From contig JAISFS010000213.1 in NCBI GenBank assembly GCA_031263485.1, forward strand, positions 1 through 55,178: a stretch of DNA of 55,178 nt. The letters are read 5' to 3'. How positions within the stretch are numbered: position 1 is the first letter of the stretch; the number at the start of each line of letters is the position of its first letter. Of the stretch, positions 46,508 through 55,178 are shown piece by piece. Under the pieces are notes generated by a model that had not been told where the DNA came from, ran no database searches, and worked only from the letters and a program-made list of their open reading frames with translations. The stretch is from Deltaproteobacteria bacterium. GTDB lineage: Bacteria; Desulfobacterota; Desulfarculia; Adiutricales; Adiutricaceae. The translations under genes and the position numbers were made by a program.

Positions 46508-47191
46508 TCAGGCGGTCAGGGGCGGGACGGAAGCGCGCTCAACAGCCGTCCTGCGTGCCGCCGTTTCAGCGGCCTGCCCGGCCTCGGTCCCGAGGCCGGC
46601 CTCCAACAAAATTCGGTAAAGATCGCCTGGGGTCAGATCCAGGACCGGCGCCGCCTTGATCGGGCATCCGGGGTTGGCCCTGGATATCCCCTCGGCGATG
46701 CCTGAAAGGACTTCTGGGTCCAAGGGAGTGAATATGTTGACAAGGACGAGATCGGCCGAGGCCGCGAGGCCGTCCGCCAGGAGCGGTGCCTCCTCATACA
46801 ATTCGGCCCAGCCCCCGGCCTCGATCATGAGGACGGTGAAAGGCTGGGCCTCGTTGGGAAGCGAGTGGACGACCGTGTCCTTGATAGTCTGGAATCCGAG
46901 GGTGGAAGATTCGATGAGGAGCCAGGCGGGAAGGGGGCCGGAGCGGAGTTCCTCGAAGGTGCTCCAGAGGCCGGCGGTGAGCGAGGTACAGCCGACGCAA
47001 CCCCGCGTCAGGTCATCGGCACGGTAGGAGCCGTCGGCGGCGAGCTCGCAGGCGACCGCCTTCTCTCCCGCCTCCGCCTCCACGACCGCCACGGGCTTGG
47101 CCCCGTCCTTTTCTTTCAGAAAATACGCCAGACTCAAAATCGCAGTAGATTTTCCGGACCCTAATAGACCTGTGAAAAGAACGGTCCGCAT
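46508..47191 (-). CDS. G3E-type (CobW/HypB-like) P-loop GTPase
   Basis: 227 residues from the ATG at 47191 (GGAGCT upstream). The N-terminus is MRTVLFTGLLGSGKST, a P-loop of the G3E class. A CVGC motif (TRGCVGCTSLT) matches the metal-binding CxCC/CxxC region of COG0523 proteins, and LIESSTLGF sits where the Walker B/ESSG region is expected. The C-terminal CobW domain is missing, so it is shorter than CobW or YjiA. Such GTPases deliver or protect metal centres. Its place 150 bases upstream of mtaB on the same strand suggests help with zinc or corrinoid loading of the methyltransferase; this is inference. Confidence 0.78.
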   Translation of the reverse strand: MRTVLFTGLLGSGKSTAILSLAYFLKEKDGAKPVAVVEAEAGEKAVACELAADGSYRADDLTRGCVGCTSLTAGLWSTFEELRSGPLPAWLLIESSTLGFQTIKDTVVHSLPNEAQPFTVLMIEAGGWAELYEEAPLLADGLAASADLVLVNIFTPLDPEVLSGIAEGISRANPGCPIKAAPVLDLTPGDLYRILLEAGLGTEAGQAAETAARRTAVERASVPPLTA

Positions 47192-47254
47192 CGAAAGCTC
47201 CTGGCGTGGGAAGGGAGGGACCCTAAAGCGTGGCTGCCTCTGGTTTGCCCGTAT

Positions 47255-47283
47255 CTTATAGCGCAACCGGCAACCGAAATCAA
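47255..47283 (-). promoter_or_regulatory. Sigma-70 promoter for the GTPase-mtaB unit
   Basis: Minus strand -35 TTGATT (47278-47283), 17-base spacer, -10 TATAAG (47255-47260), about 65 bases before the GTPase start. Confidence 0.62.
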
Positions 47284-50200
47284 GCGAAAAAGCTAGATGT
47301 CTGGCGATTCCTTTCGGGGTATATTGCACTACCGGGATTGTGACAAGTGTCGGCCATGACTGAATTTTTAGTCAGGGCCACCGATCGGATCCGGCCCGGT
47401 GCGCCTTTTTCGGCCGTTTTCCCTTGCGGAATTTTTCGCTCGGGGTTTTCGACCGGGCGAAGCTTCCGTGCGCGGGAAGCTTCATGGCATGTCCGGAAGA
47501 GGACACACTCCAGGCGCGGACTGTTAAGTTGCCTGCAATCCCTGGCTTTCGATCCCTGCGGACCGCCGATGGCCTTCCCGAAGCAGCCGATGCGCACGGA
47601 CGCGCACCGTCGAGGCAGGATTCCGGGAGGGCCGGGCGCCGCCCCTTGCGGGGCAGGAAGGCCCCGGAGGGCCACGCCCATGGCAGGTGGTCGGCCTGCC
47701 GGGGGTGGAGGCGTTCCAACCTTTTTTAATTGAAGCCATCTTAGCATAAGCCCGAGGGCATTTCAATAGCCCCCCGAAGATTTGTTTCAGGCTATTTGGC
47801 CGTTTAGCATTTTTCATTTTCGGCGCCGAGTTACGAAAGGAAATAAATATTCCTTCCTCGTTGGCACAGATTGTCTATTTTTCCCGTTAAAAGAAAAATA
47901 GGGATATCAAATTAGATTTCATTGTATATAGTTGCATCTTTCACATGCAAAATCTGATATTTAGCCTGGCGGATCGAAAGTTCTGTTAATTCTTTAGGTT
48001 TTTCAGTGTGTTAGCTTTACGAATCTTCCCCGGGCAACCTGCGGTCGCAACAGGGCTTCCGATGGCAGTCGGTCAACGCCCACTCTTCACTGAATTAATA
48101 AGGTTGTGGGTCCCGTCACTCGGAATAGGCCTTGCCGAGGCAGCCACGTCGACCGAGCGATATTTTCCGGCGTTAACTATAGAAAACTTCTAATAAATAT
48201 CCAAGAAGATTAATCCTGTCTGCGGCCGCCGGAGTACGGCTGGAGTACGAGTCTCAGGCGGGGCTGGCGTGCGCGGGGCCAAGAAGATTTGGCGGGGTGC
48301 GTCGGCAGGCGCCGCCGTCCCCCGGGCCTTTGACGGAAAAGGGTACTGCATGGCACTTTTTCGGATAATGGTCCATCATACTCACTTCAGTCGTATCATT
48401 TCCATGAAGGAACTATACCAATCCGGCATTTCGCGTGTCATGCTTCAGGAAATCCATGGGCGAAGCGATCCTTTCTAGCCGGAGCTATGACGGATCTGAA
48501 TTTTCTGAGGGTTCAGGCTTTCGGAGCCCTGCAGGTCAGTGCCGGATCGAAGTGCTCTCGGCATTCGTTGGCGCCGGTCTGGGCCGGAGGGGCTGACTGT
48601 CGCCGGGTCCTTGTTCCGGTTGCGGCAGGCCAGGGCTTGCCGAACACTATGCAGCATAAGACTTGCCGTGACCAGTCCCTTTCCAGGCCCGTCTTTCCCG
48701 GTTGCCTGCACGTTTGGACTCATCGGCGGCTACATTCGAGCGGCAGAACCAGCAGACGCCCCATGATGGCAGGAAACGGGAGAACCGACGAGGGGGATGC
48801 GGCCATCCCGGCCTCAGCCGTGAGTAACGCCTGCGCCCTGAACCGTCAACATAGGCAGTTTGATTCGGCGTGTGCGCCTTTTCCGGGCGGGGCTCCCTGT
48901 GCGATGATCTGAGCCATGCCTGGTTTGGAGGGTCATTGTGATGCGTCGGCCTGTACATGTTCGAATCGTTCCGGGCTGATCATGGCCGTGCCATGATGTC
49001 GGGTCCGGGCGAGGAAGTCAGCCATGGCCGAGACGCAGTGGCGATTCGGGTCCGGGCGAGGAAGGGGCGGCGGAGCGTGCCGGCGTGGCAGGTCCCGGTC
49101 AGGATGGTGAGGCAAGCCCTCGGGCAGGGCGGCTTGGCAGGTCTGTGTCGGTTTCTCCCGTCCGGGCTCTCTGACGGGACGGGGGCATGGAGATCCCGGC
49201 AGGGACTGCTCCTCCTTCTTCTGAATGCGCATGGAGGGAGCCGCAGGGGGGAAACTGAAAATCGCCTACTTAATAATGTTACGGATTGGGGAATCGAAAG
49301 GATGGTTCGGCTGCCTTGGACGGGACGCGCCCCTTTATTCGGACTTATAATCAGACATTTCTTGGGCTTCACGGACTTGGGAGCGCATCATATCGCGATG
49401 CCCCCAAAGGTTTCCCGCGTCGGGATGTTGATAATCGACATGAACGTGTAGGGCCGCTCGCTGCCCTTTCGACTCGAAGACCGGGCCGAAGGGTTATGGG
49501 GGGCCACCGGGAGCCGTCGGCATGTCCGGTGACTCCCAGGCTTCGTGGTGTCTTTCCTCGAATAGTTCAGCCATTCAAGGCCAACTGTCCTGCCTTGACG
49601 CCCCTGTCCGGAACCTGCCTTTGCCCGGTGGCCAACCAGGACGATGGAAAATCGGGCGCGAGGATCTGGCCGCTCATCTCCGTCCTGGTCGGTTGCCGCC
49701 TATGTCCGTCCTGGTAGCCTGCCCCACCATCCCGTTGCCGCCAGTCTGAAGGACTTGCCGATGTCATGACTTCCTCCGTGTCGAGCGCGCCGCCCATGGC
49801 GCGAAGCCTCGCTCACGCCGCCGCATGAGTCGCCGTGATTTTTTCCGTGAACTTGCAGTGTCGCCCCGGATTCCCCCGGTCGAGGTTCCTCCTTAAGGGC
49901 TTGCCGGGGTTCCGGACTCCGTTTCAGGGGCTTTCCGCATTCCGACCACCGTCCGCGCCGCCGGTCACGGTCAAGTCCTGTGCCGCCCGACGGCCGTTCC
50001 GGAAGAGTGAGGCAGGGCGCGAATGCATGAAGGTTTCCTGGCATTTTCCCAGTGCGGGGTATATATTAAAAAAAGTTTTTTCATGGGAGTCCCGTTGCTT
50101 CCGTTCGCCTTCCCTTCGACCGGACGCGGAGCCGGTCCCCGGTCCAAAGGCTCAGGGCTCCATCGGCTCCTGATCTGCCCCTTGTCCGGCCTGTCCGGGC

Positions 50201-50405
50201 TGTCCCCGCATGTTTCGGAATTGGGGCCTTTCGGGTCGTCGGCATCGGCGGCAGGCCATCTGCCCCCCCCTGACGGCTCTCGTCAGGGGCCGGCCCGCGC
50301 GACCCGGACGAAGGCCCCCGTCCGAAGTCCGGACGTGAGGCGGGCGCGGCCCCATTCGGAAGGCGGGCCACGCAAGGCCACGTTCACAGCAAATCGGTAA
50401 GCGCC
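47284..50405. other. 3.1-kb gap between the mta region and the GntR gene
   Basis: No gene recognised. It contains an AT-rich pocket (about 47740-48010) with a perfect 9-bp hairpin CTATTTTTC/GAAAAATAG (47875-47901), and the second copy of a dispersed repeat (49357-49453). Scattered GC-rich open frames lack family features. Near 50056-50085 a TATATATT / AAAAAAAGTTTTTT patch may be part of the GntR promoter region. No cobalamin riboswitch was recognised. Confidence 0.55.
49357..49453. repeat. Dispersed repeat, copy 2
   Basis: Aligns with 27864-28038: TTTCTTGGGCTTCACGGACT, CATCATATCGCGATGCCCCC, GGTTTCCCGCGTCGGGATGT and ATAATCGACATGAACGTGTA, with scattered substitutions. It lacks the 26-nt tandem insertions of copy 1. 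Confidence 0.75.
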
Positions 50406-51170
50406 ATGACCAGCCAAGAAGATAGACACCAGTCCGTCAACATCAAAAGCTCCTTCAAGGGTCCGGCCTACGTCCAGCTCGCGGGCCTCATCAAGGACAA
50501 GATCTGCAGCGGGGAATTCCCGCAGGGGGCGCGCATCCCTGCGGAGGCCGCCATCAGCAAGACCTACGGGGTGGCCGTCATGACCGTGCGCCAGGCCATC
50601 CACGTGCTCGCGGAGAAGGGCATCCTCCGCCGCGTCCACGGGAGCGGGACCTTCGTGTGCGGCCCGGACTGGACCCGGGCCGCATTCAACATGGAGGGCC
50701 TGATCGAGAGGCTGGAGGACCGCAGGCACGTCGAGATCCAGATCCTCCACGCGGGCATGCGCGAGGCCTCCGAGGGGGCTGCCGAGTCCCTGGAGATCGA
50801 GCCAGGGGAGATGACGGTCCTCCTGGAGCGGCTGGTCTCCCACAAGGGTCAGCCGTTCCTTCTGAACCGGGTCTACCTCCGCTACGATCCCAAGAGCCCC
50901 ATAGTGGAGTCGGAGATGGAGGCGAGCTCGCTCTCCAGCCTGTTCACCGGCAAGGACAACGGCTTCGTGAAGAAGACCCAGCTGAAGCTCGAGCCCTGCA
51001 TCCTGACTTCCCGCCAGGCGGAACTCCTAAGGACCTCCGCCTCGCGCCCCGCCTTCAGGATCCGCTACACCTTCTACGGCTATGCGGACGAGCCCATGGG
51101 CTCGGGATGGTTCCTGACCCCCGTGGAGAACATCTCCTTCAACGCCAGGATGGGTGTGTGGGATGATTAA
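50406..51170 (+). CDS. GntR-family transcriptional regulator (UTRA/HutC type)
   Basis: 254 residues. The N-terminal winged helix-turn-helix has YVQLAGLIKDKICSGEFPQG, IPAEAAISKTYGVAVMTVRQ and GILRRVHGSGTFV, the classic GntR signature. A UTRA-type effector domain follows (residues about 100-245; MTVLLERLVSHKGQPFLLNR). These regulators bind small ligands and repress or activate adjacent operons. It overlaps by 8 bases a corrinoid-domain gene, so the ligand is probably linked to B12 or C1 metabolism. The ribosome binding site is weak (no clear GGAG within 12 bases of the ATG). The nearest likely targets are its own pair and the mta genes about 3 kb to the left. Confidence 0.92.
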   Translation: MTSQEDRHQSVNIKSSFKGPAYVQLAGLIKDKICSGEFPQGARIPAEAAISKTYGVAVMTVRQAIHVLAEKGILRRVHGSGTFVCGPDWTRAAFNMEGLIERLEDRRHVEIQILHAGMREASEGAAESLEIEPGEMTVLLERLVSHKGQPFLLNRVYLRYDPKSPIVESEMEASSLSSLFTGKDNGFVKKTQLKLEPCILTSRQAELLRTSASRPAFRIRYTFYGYADEPMGSGWFLTPVENISFNARMGVWDD

Positions 51171-51837
51171 GCCAAGCCCCGAAAAGACCTGCCTCGTGAA
51201 CCTGGTCCAGTCGCTCATCGCCCTGGAGGTGGGGGCCTCGGTGGACATCGCGAGGAGGCTGAACGACGACGAGATGCCCCCCAAGTGCATCCTGGCCGCC
51301 TGCGAGGCCGCCATGATGGAGATTAGCGAGCTTTACGACTCGGGGGAGTACTTCATCGCGAGCCTCATCATGGCGGGCGAGATCATGAACAGGGTCATCA
51401 AGCTGGTCTCCCCCCGCATAGAGGCCCGCGTGAAGAACCGTTTCAAGGGCAGGGTCCTCATCGGCACCGTGCGCGGCGAGATCCACAGCCTGGGCAAGAA
51501 CATCGCCGGCGCGCTTTTGACCGCCTACGGCTTCGACGTGAAGGATCTGGGCGTGGACGTGCCCGCAGGCCGGTACGTCGAGTGCGCCCGCGACTGGGAG
51601 CCGGACGTCGTAGGCCTCTCGGTGCTCCTCTCCAGCTGCTTCCACAGCTTGGAGGACACCGTGGCCGCGCTCCGGGAGTTCCGCGGCCCCGCTTCCTCCC
51701 CTGCCATCTTCATAAGCGGCGCCCAGGTGACCCCCGCCCTGAAGGACTACTGGCGGGCCGACTATTACGCCCCCACCGTCTTCGACACCGTCCGGCTCTG
51801 CGAGGCCCTGGCCCAGAGCCGCAGGAAAGTTGCCTGA
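51163..51837 (+). CDS. Divergent corrinoid (B12-binding) domain protein coupled to GntR
   Basis: 224 residues. It has the same two-part layout as MtaC: a helical cap (about 1-90) and a B12-binding Rossmann domain. The key motif is GEIHSLGKN, so the canonical Asp of DxHxxG is replaced by Glu106 while His108 and Gly111 are kept. VVGLSVLLSSCFHSLEDTV and FISGAQVTPALKDY correspond to the other B12-contacting loops. The ATG overlaps the GntR gene by 8 bases (a GTG at 51154 is an alternative). No methyltransferase gene adjoins it, unlike mtaC, so a sensory or adaptor role with the regulator is more likely than bulk methyl transfer. That is inference from context. Confidence 0.82.
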   Translation: MIKPSPEKTCLVNLVQSLIALEVGASVDIARRLNDDEMPPKCILAACEAAMMEISELYDSGEYFIASLIMAGEIMNRVIKLVSPRIEARVKNRFKGRVLIGTVRGEIHSLGKNIAGALLTAYGFDVKDLGVDVPAGRYVECARDWEPDVVGLSVLLSSCFHSLEDTVAALREFRGPASSPAIFISGAQVTPALKDYWRADYYAPTVFDTVRLCEALAQSRRKVA

Positions 51838-53345
51838 TCCGCAGGCGGCCTCCCCCGGCTTCGGCGATACGGACGCCTTCCCGGCACGTCTCGGTCGCCC
51901 GAACGCGGGACCTCGTCTGCCAGCCGCCTGCCGGTCGTGCCTGTCTCCGTGCCCGGGGTCCCTGTCCGTTCCCCTTCATCCCCTGCGGTCACGAAGCCGC
52001 TTCCCGACTCGACCCGGCATTCCGGTCGCCCGCTTCGTCCGCGACTGTCCGCTGTCCCATGCGGGGTCGAAGCCTTCACGCGGCCCGAACCGACCCGCGT
52101 CCTTTCCCGGCATCCCGTCAGCCGCTCTCCGGGCTTCGGCGAGTCCGGGGGAAAGATCGTCCCGTCACGCTGGCTTATCGCCGTCCTGAAGATCGTTTTT
52201 TTCCGGATGCCCTTGCCGTGTGGGTGCCCGCTTCGACAGGAAGGTGCCAGGGCCTATGAGTGACCGGCGCTATCCTTTCATCATGACCGGCCCCGTACCG
52301 GCCCCGTCCCGCGAGTTGGCCTTCTGCCTTCAGGCGGGCTGGCGTGACGTATCGCCGCTGGCCGCTTCGGACGGGGTTTACGGGGAGGCTTTCCCCGATA
52401 CTCTCCTCGGTCCGGGTGGGGAGAGGCGACAATTCACTGACAACTAACCCACATTTTCGTGACAGCCAGACGGGCGTCTCCCCGTGCCGCCGGGGAGGGC
52501 AAGCCCGCCCGGATACTTCGCCTCGCCGGACATATTTCCTATGGCTTCTTGAAAGCCGCTCGGCATGGGGTTCGGGGCCGGGCGCCGGGGAGAACGCGCG
52601 CGGTCTTCCTGTCGGGATTCATCGGGCGGAATGCGGATCGTTAGCGAATTTCATAATTTTCATGGCACAGTTTCATGCCGACGGCCGCCTGGAGCGGCAT
52701 AAGGCGTCTGCCTTCCGGGCAGGTGCCGGTTTCGGCAGGAAGAATTCGGCGGCCTGGCCGCGACGGTACCGTTACGGCCAGGCCGGGACGTTCCCGCATG
52801 GATGAGGCCCGAAGGGGAGACGGGAAAAGCCGGCGGGAAAATCAGATCGGAATCAGACCGGAATCAGACCGGAATCAGGCAGGAATCGGTCCGGGAAAGC
52901 AGTCGGAAATTCGAGGCGGTAGCCCGGACAGGAAGTCGGGGAGCAATGCCGGGCAGTGGCCGGAGGGACCGACGGCGTGAAAATCTGGCGGGAAGGCCGG
53001 GCTGGAAACAGGGCCGGGTGGTCGTGCTGGCGAGGAAGAAATCTTTCGAGATTTTTCGCATATAGTGATGAGTAACTGATAAAACGTGAGAAGGAATGCT
53101 CGAGAAGGAATGCGTTTGAATAAAAACAACTTATGAATCAGGGCGATGGCGGAACACCGGCCTACGGGTGCTGGTCGCCGCACGGTGGCGGGCTGGACGG
53201 AAAGGATGGGCCGTGCGCCTCTGAAATCCGGCATGCCCGCAAGTCGCAACCACTGATGGAGATTCCCCGTTGCTGGGAAGGGCCCTAATGGTAACGGCCC
53301 CGGCGGGGCGTCCCGCGAGGCGGGTTCGACGTCACGGAAAAAGAA
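51838..53345. other. Gap between the corrinoid gene and HU
   Basis: 1.5 kb without a recognised gene. It contains an 11-nt tandem repeat (52841-52895). No terminator with a T-tract was found after the corrinoid gene. Confidence 0.55.
52841..52895. repeat. 11-nt tandem repeat, five units
   Basis: Units ATCAGATCGGA, ATCAGACCGGA (twice), ATCAGGCAGGA and ATCGGTCCGGG, each 11 bases, in register from 52841. Confidence 0.92.
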
Positions 53346-53390
53346 GTCCCCGGACAGGGGGCGCCGCCAAGGCGGCCCCGGTCCGGGGAC
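53341..53390 (-). terminator. Intrinsic terminator after the HU gene
   Basis: GTCCCCGGAC (53346-53355) pairs with GTCCGGGGAC (53381-53390), with a nested GCCGCC/GGCGGC stem inside. On the minus strand it is followed by TTCTTTTTCC. Confidence 0.85.
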
Positions 53391-53436
53391 GTGGGGTCAG
53401 GAGTGTCGGAGGTCGAGGGGGGAGCCTTCGGGCCTC

Positions 53437-53724
53437 CTACTTGCTGGAGCTCTCCGCGAATCCCGCCTTCACGGCCTTGGAGGGCTTGAACGTCAAGGCC
53501 ATGTGCGCCTTCACCTTGACGGCCTCGCCGGTCTGGGGGTTGCGGCAGGTCCTCTTCGCCCTCTTGACCAGGTGGAAGACGCCGAGGCCGGCGATGGCGA
53601 AGCGCTTTTCCTTTTTGATGGTCTTGAGGATGGTGCTGACGAGTCCGTCGATGATGGTCTTGGTGGCGGCCTGGCTGACGCCGCTGTCGTCGGAAAGCTT
53701 GGCGACCAGTTCTGTCTTCTTCAC
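53437..53724 (-). CDS. HU-family DNA-binding protein
   Basis: 95 residues from GTG at 53724, which has AGGAGG upstream and gives the standard N-terminus MKKTELVAKLSDDSGVSQAA. It is a small histone-like dimer that bends DNA in the nucleoid. The beta-arm motif CRNPQTGEAVKVKAH and FAIAGLGVFHLVKRAKRTCR are diagnostic of HU/IHF. The arm begins KRTCRNP where R(x)RNP is usual, so a Cys sits next to the Arg. HU and IHF cannot be told apart with certainty. Monocistronic, with its own promoter and terminator. Confidence 0.95.
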   Translation of the reverse strand: MKKTELVAKLSDDSGVSQAATKTIIDGLVSTILKTIKKEKRFAIAGLGVFHLVKRAKRTCRNPQTGEAVKVKAHMALTFKPSKAVKAGFAESSSK

Positions 53725-54095
53725 TGTAAGTCCTCCTTGATTCCTTCGCGACGGGCGGCTAGGCCCGCTGGTGATTTCGTGCGGGTCCCCCATCGTTCGC
53801 GAGGGGCAGGCGCCGCAACAGGGTTGTTTCCTGCCCCCTGCCTAGCCGCAGGGAGCTTCCGCCGAAGGGGTTCCGCGAGCCCCGGGCCCCGAAAAAAAAT
53901 TGGGCCGCCGCCAGACAAGAACCGGCGGGAAAATAGAAGATCGCGACCGCTACTGGCTTGTCCTCCGGTTTTCGGGAAGCCGTCAGGGCAAAGGGCACTG
54001 TGCGCGGCAGTCCGGACGAGGGGCCTCCGGTAGCGGATCCTTGCGGAATCGGGCCCGGCGGGGCATGAAACCCCGCGCTCTTTAAACTGTAAGGT

Positions 54096-54124
54096 ATGCT
54101 ATCCAATAATTCACGGGCTGTCAA
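54096..54124 (-). promoter_or_regulatory. Sigma-70 promoter for the HU gene
   Basis: Minus strand -35 TTGACA (54119-54124), 17-base spacer, -10 TAGCAT (54096-54101). Confidence 0.58.
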
Positions 54125-54803
54125 TAGCCTTACGGGATAAAAATCAGACCTCGCGGGGGGTGCCGCGTATGCCCGCCGGGCACGGGAAGCGGCCCGTCCC
54201 TGGCCCCTTCTCTCGCGGCAAACCCTTGCGGATACAAGGTTTCCTGATAAAAATCCTGCCGTTGCCGCGGCCCCGCCCGGGGGGATTTTTGCTCCCGGAC
54301 GGGTCCAGGATCTCCGATTCGCCATTTTTTGTCCTGAAAAATTTTTTCGCGCTGTCCGCCCCCGCTAAGGGCGAGCCGCCTCCTCTGGAAAAGGGCAACG
54401 GGACTGACGGAAGCCTCACGGGGGCCTTGAGGCCCCCGGCGTACCGGAGTGTCATTTCCCGGGGCCGCTTTACGGGCGGCCCCGGGTCGCCTAAAGGCCT
54501 CCCCGGAGCCCCTTGAGGGGGACTGAAAGTCGCGTTCGGGCACTTCCCGCAAGGTCCCGTGGGAGTCTCCACCGGGGGCGGTATCGTTTAAGGGCCGCTG
54601 TCATGGGCCCGAAACCGCAAGCTCGCCGGGGGATCTCATGCACATGCAGGGTATTCCACTAGTCGCCGGATCGCGCTTTCGGGGCGGTCTCCGGCCCTGG
54701 AACCTGCCGGCCTGCCCCGAACGGTATCACGAAGTCCCATCATTATGCCGCCGGTACCCTCAAGTCCCCTCGACTGAGTCCGCCCAAGAACTTTTGGTGG
54801 GAG

Positions 54804-55060
54804 CCCCGAAGCCTCAACTCCTTTTGGTGGAGCCTGCAGACCTCAAGGCCTCCTGGCGGATGCCCGGCACCAAACATTTCTTTCTTGCGGAAGCCGGACA
54901 CGTCAGTACCTCTTAACTGAACCCCGAAGCCTCATGGCCCCTTGACCGATCCCCGAAGCCTCATGGCTCTTTGACCGAGCCCCGAAGCCGCAAGGTCCCT
55001 TGGCGGAGCTCAGAAGCCCCAAGACCTCCTGGTGGAGATACGCGGCCTCAAGGCTTATTG
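54804..55060. repeat. 29-nt minisatellite
   Basis: In-register 29-nt units at 54804, 54833, 54922, 54951, 54980 and 55009 with consensus near CCCCGAAGCCTCAAGGCCTC plus TTGGCGGAG. More degenerate units lie between 54861 and 54921 and after 55038. Not a multiple of three, so not coding. Confidence 0.9.
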
Positions 55061-55178
55061 ATGACGCCACCGTAATAAGTCGGCGCGGGATTCATGATGA
55101 AAAGTTGGATGGTGAAACGGCGGTCCAATCAGGATGAATGGCAGTCATGCCCCTATAATTGGTATGTCTTGCAAACTC

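Larger units (their letters stand above)
53725..55178. other. Region upstream of HU to the end of the window
   Basis: Contains the HU promoter (54096-54124) with a long leader of about 370 bases, and a 29-nt minisatellite (54804-55060). No other gene recognised. Confidence 0.55.

Noticed and set aside
48487..48912. 141-codon open frame in the large gap before GntR
   Set aside because: No recognisable domain, poor ribosome binding site, and atypical composition for a coding frame in this genome.
47284..50405. Cobalamin riboswitch for the corrinoid genes
   Set aside because: I looked for a B12-box-like conserved core in the leaders of the GTPase, mtaB, mtaC, methyltransferase and GntR genes and did not recognise one.
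1..55178. tRNA, rRNA or tmRNA genes
   Set aside because: No cloverleaf with a GGTTCGAATCC-like T-arm and no rRNA-like block was recognised by eye. A covariance-model scan would be decisive.

Overview
The window looks like a chromosomal segment of a high-GC, probably anaerobic, flagellated Gram-negative bacterium, most plausibly a member of the Desulfobacterota (former Deltaproteobacteria). The reasons are the co-oriented block csrA-fliW-xerC-hslV-hslU-argB-argD-argF-nadB, the combination of flagellar, CsrA/FliW and HslUV genes, and a methanol/methyl-THF corrinoid methyltransferase system. This placement is an inference; no rRNA or tRNA gene was recognised. Coding density is low: recognisable genes cover only somewhat more than half of the window. 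Many gaps hold GC-rich minisatellites, decayed genes or unassigned sequence.

Left part (1-10.8 kb), + strand: serS with a very long transpeptidase-type penicillin-binding protein 4 bases downstream, an iron-sulfur flavoprotein (Isf type), and an NfeD / SPFH (stomatin-like) membrane pair. Tandem repeats occur inside the PBP gene and in every long gap here.

10.8-21.3 kb is a lower-GC island. It carries two paralogous AAA-ATPase/PD-(D/E)XK proteins (about 2 kb each), a frameshifted IS110-family transposase remnant broken by a 43-nt tandem duplication, and a decayed DUF3990 / DUF3791-like small-gene module with an in-frame amber stop.

21.3-37.7 kb, - strand, is core metabolism and housekeeping. 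In transcription order from the right: csrA, fliW, xerC (ATGA-coupled to fliW), hslV, hslU, argB, argD, argF, nadB, and a membrane-anchored tetratricopeptide-type protein 4 bases after nadB. Short inverted-repeat elements (MITE-like) sit on both sides of argB, and a 27-nt repeat array forms the C-terminus of HslV and runs past its stop codon.

37.7-42 kb: a membrane-anchored coiled-coil gene, an orphan flagellar rod-type gene with its own promoter and terminator (both +), and NAD kinase (-).

42.5-52 kb is the C1/corrinoid region. On the - strand are a G3E (CobW-like) GTPase, MtaB (methanol:corrinoid methyltransferase), MtaC-like corrinoid protein and a methyl-THF:corrinoid methyltransferase. 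Together these would move the methanol methyl group to tetrahydrofolate (MtaB loads MtaC, MeTr unloads it onto THF). About 3 kb away on the + strand, a GntR/UTRA regulator overlaps by 8 nt a second, divergent corrinoid-domain protein in which the usual DxHxxG motif reads ExHxxG. This regulator plus B12-protein pair is the best candidate here for an undescribed sensory system. The window ends with an HU-family DNA-binding protein gene (promoter and terminator visible) and a 29-nt minisatellite.
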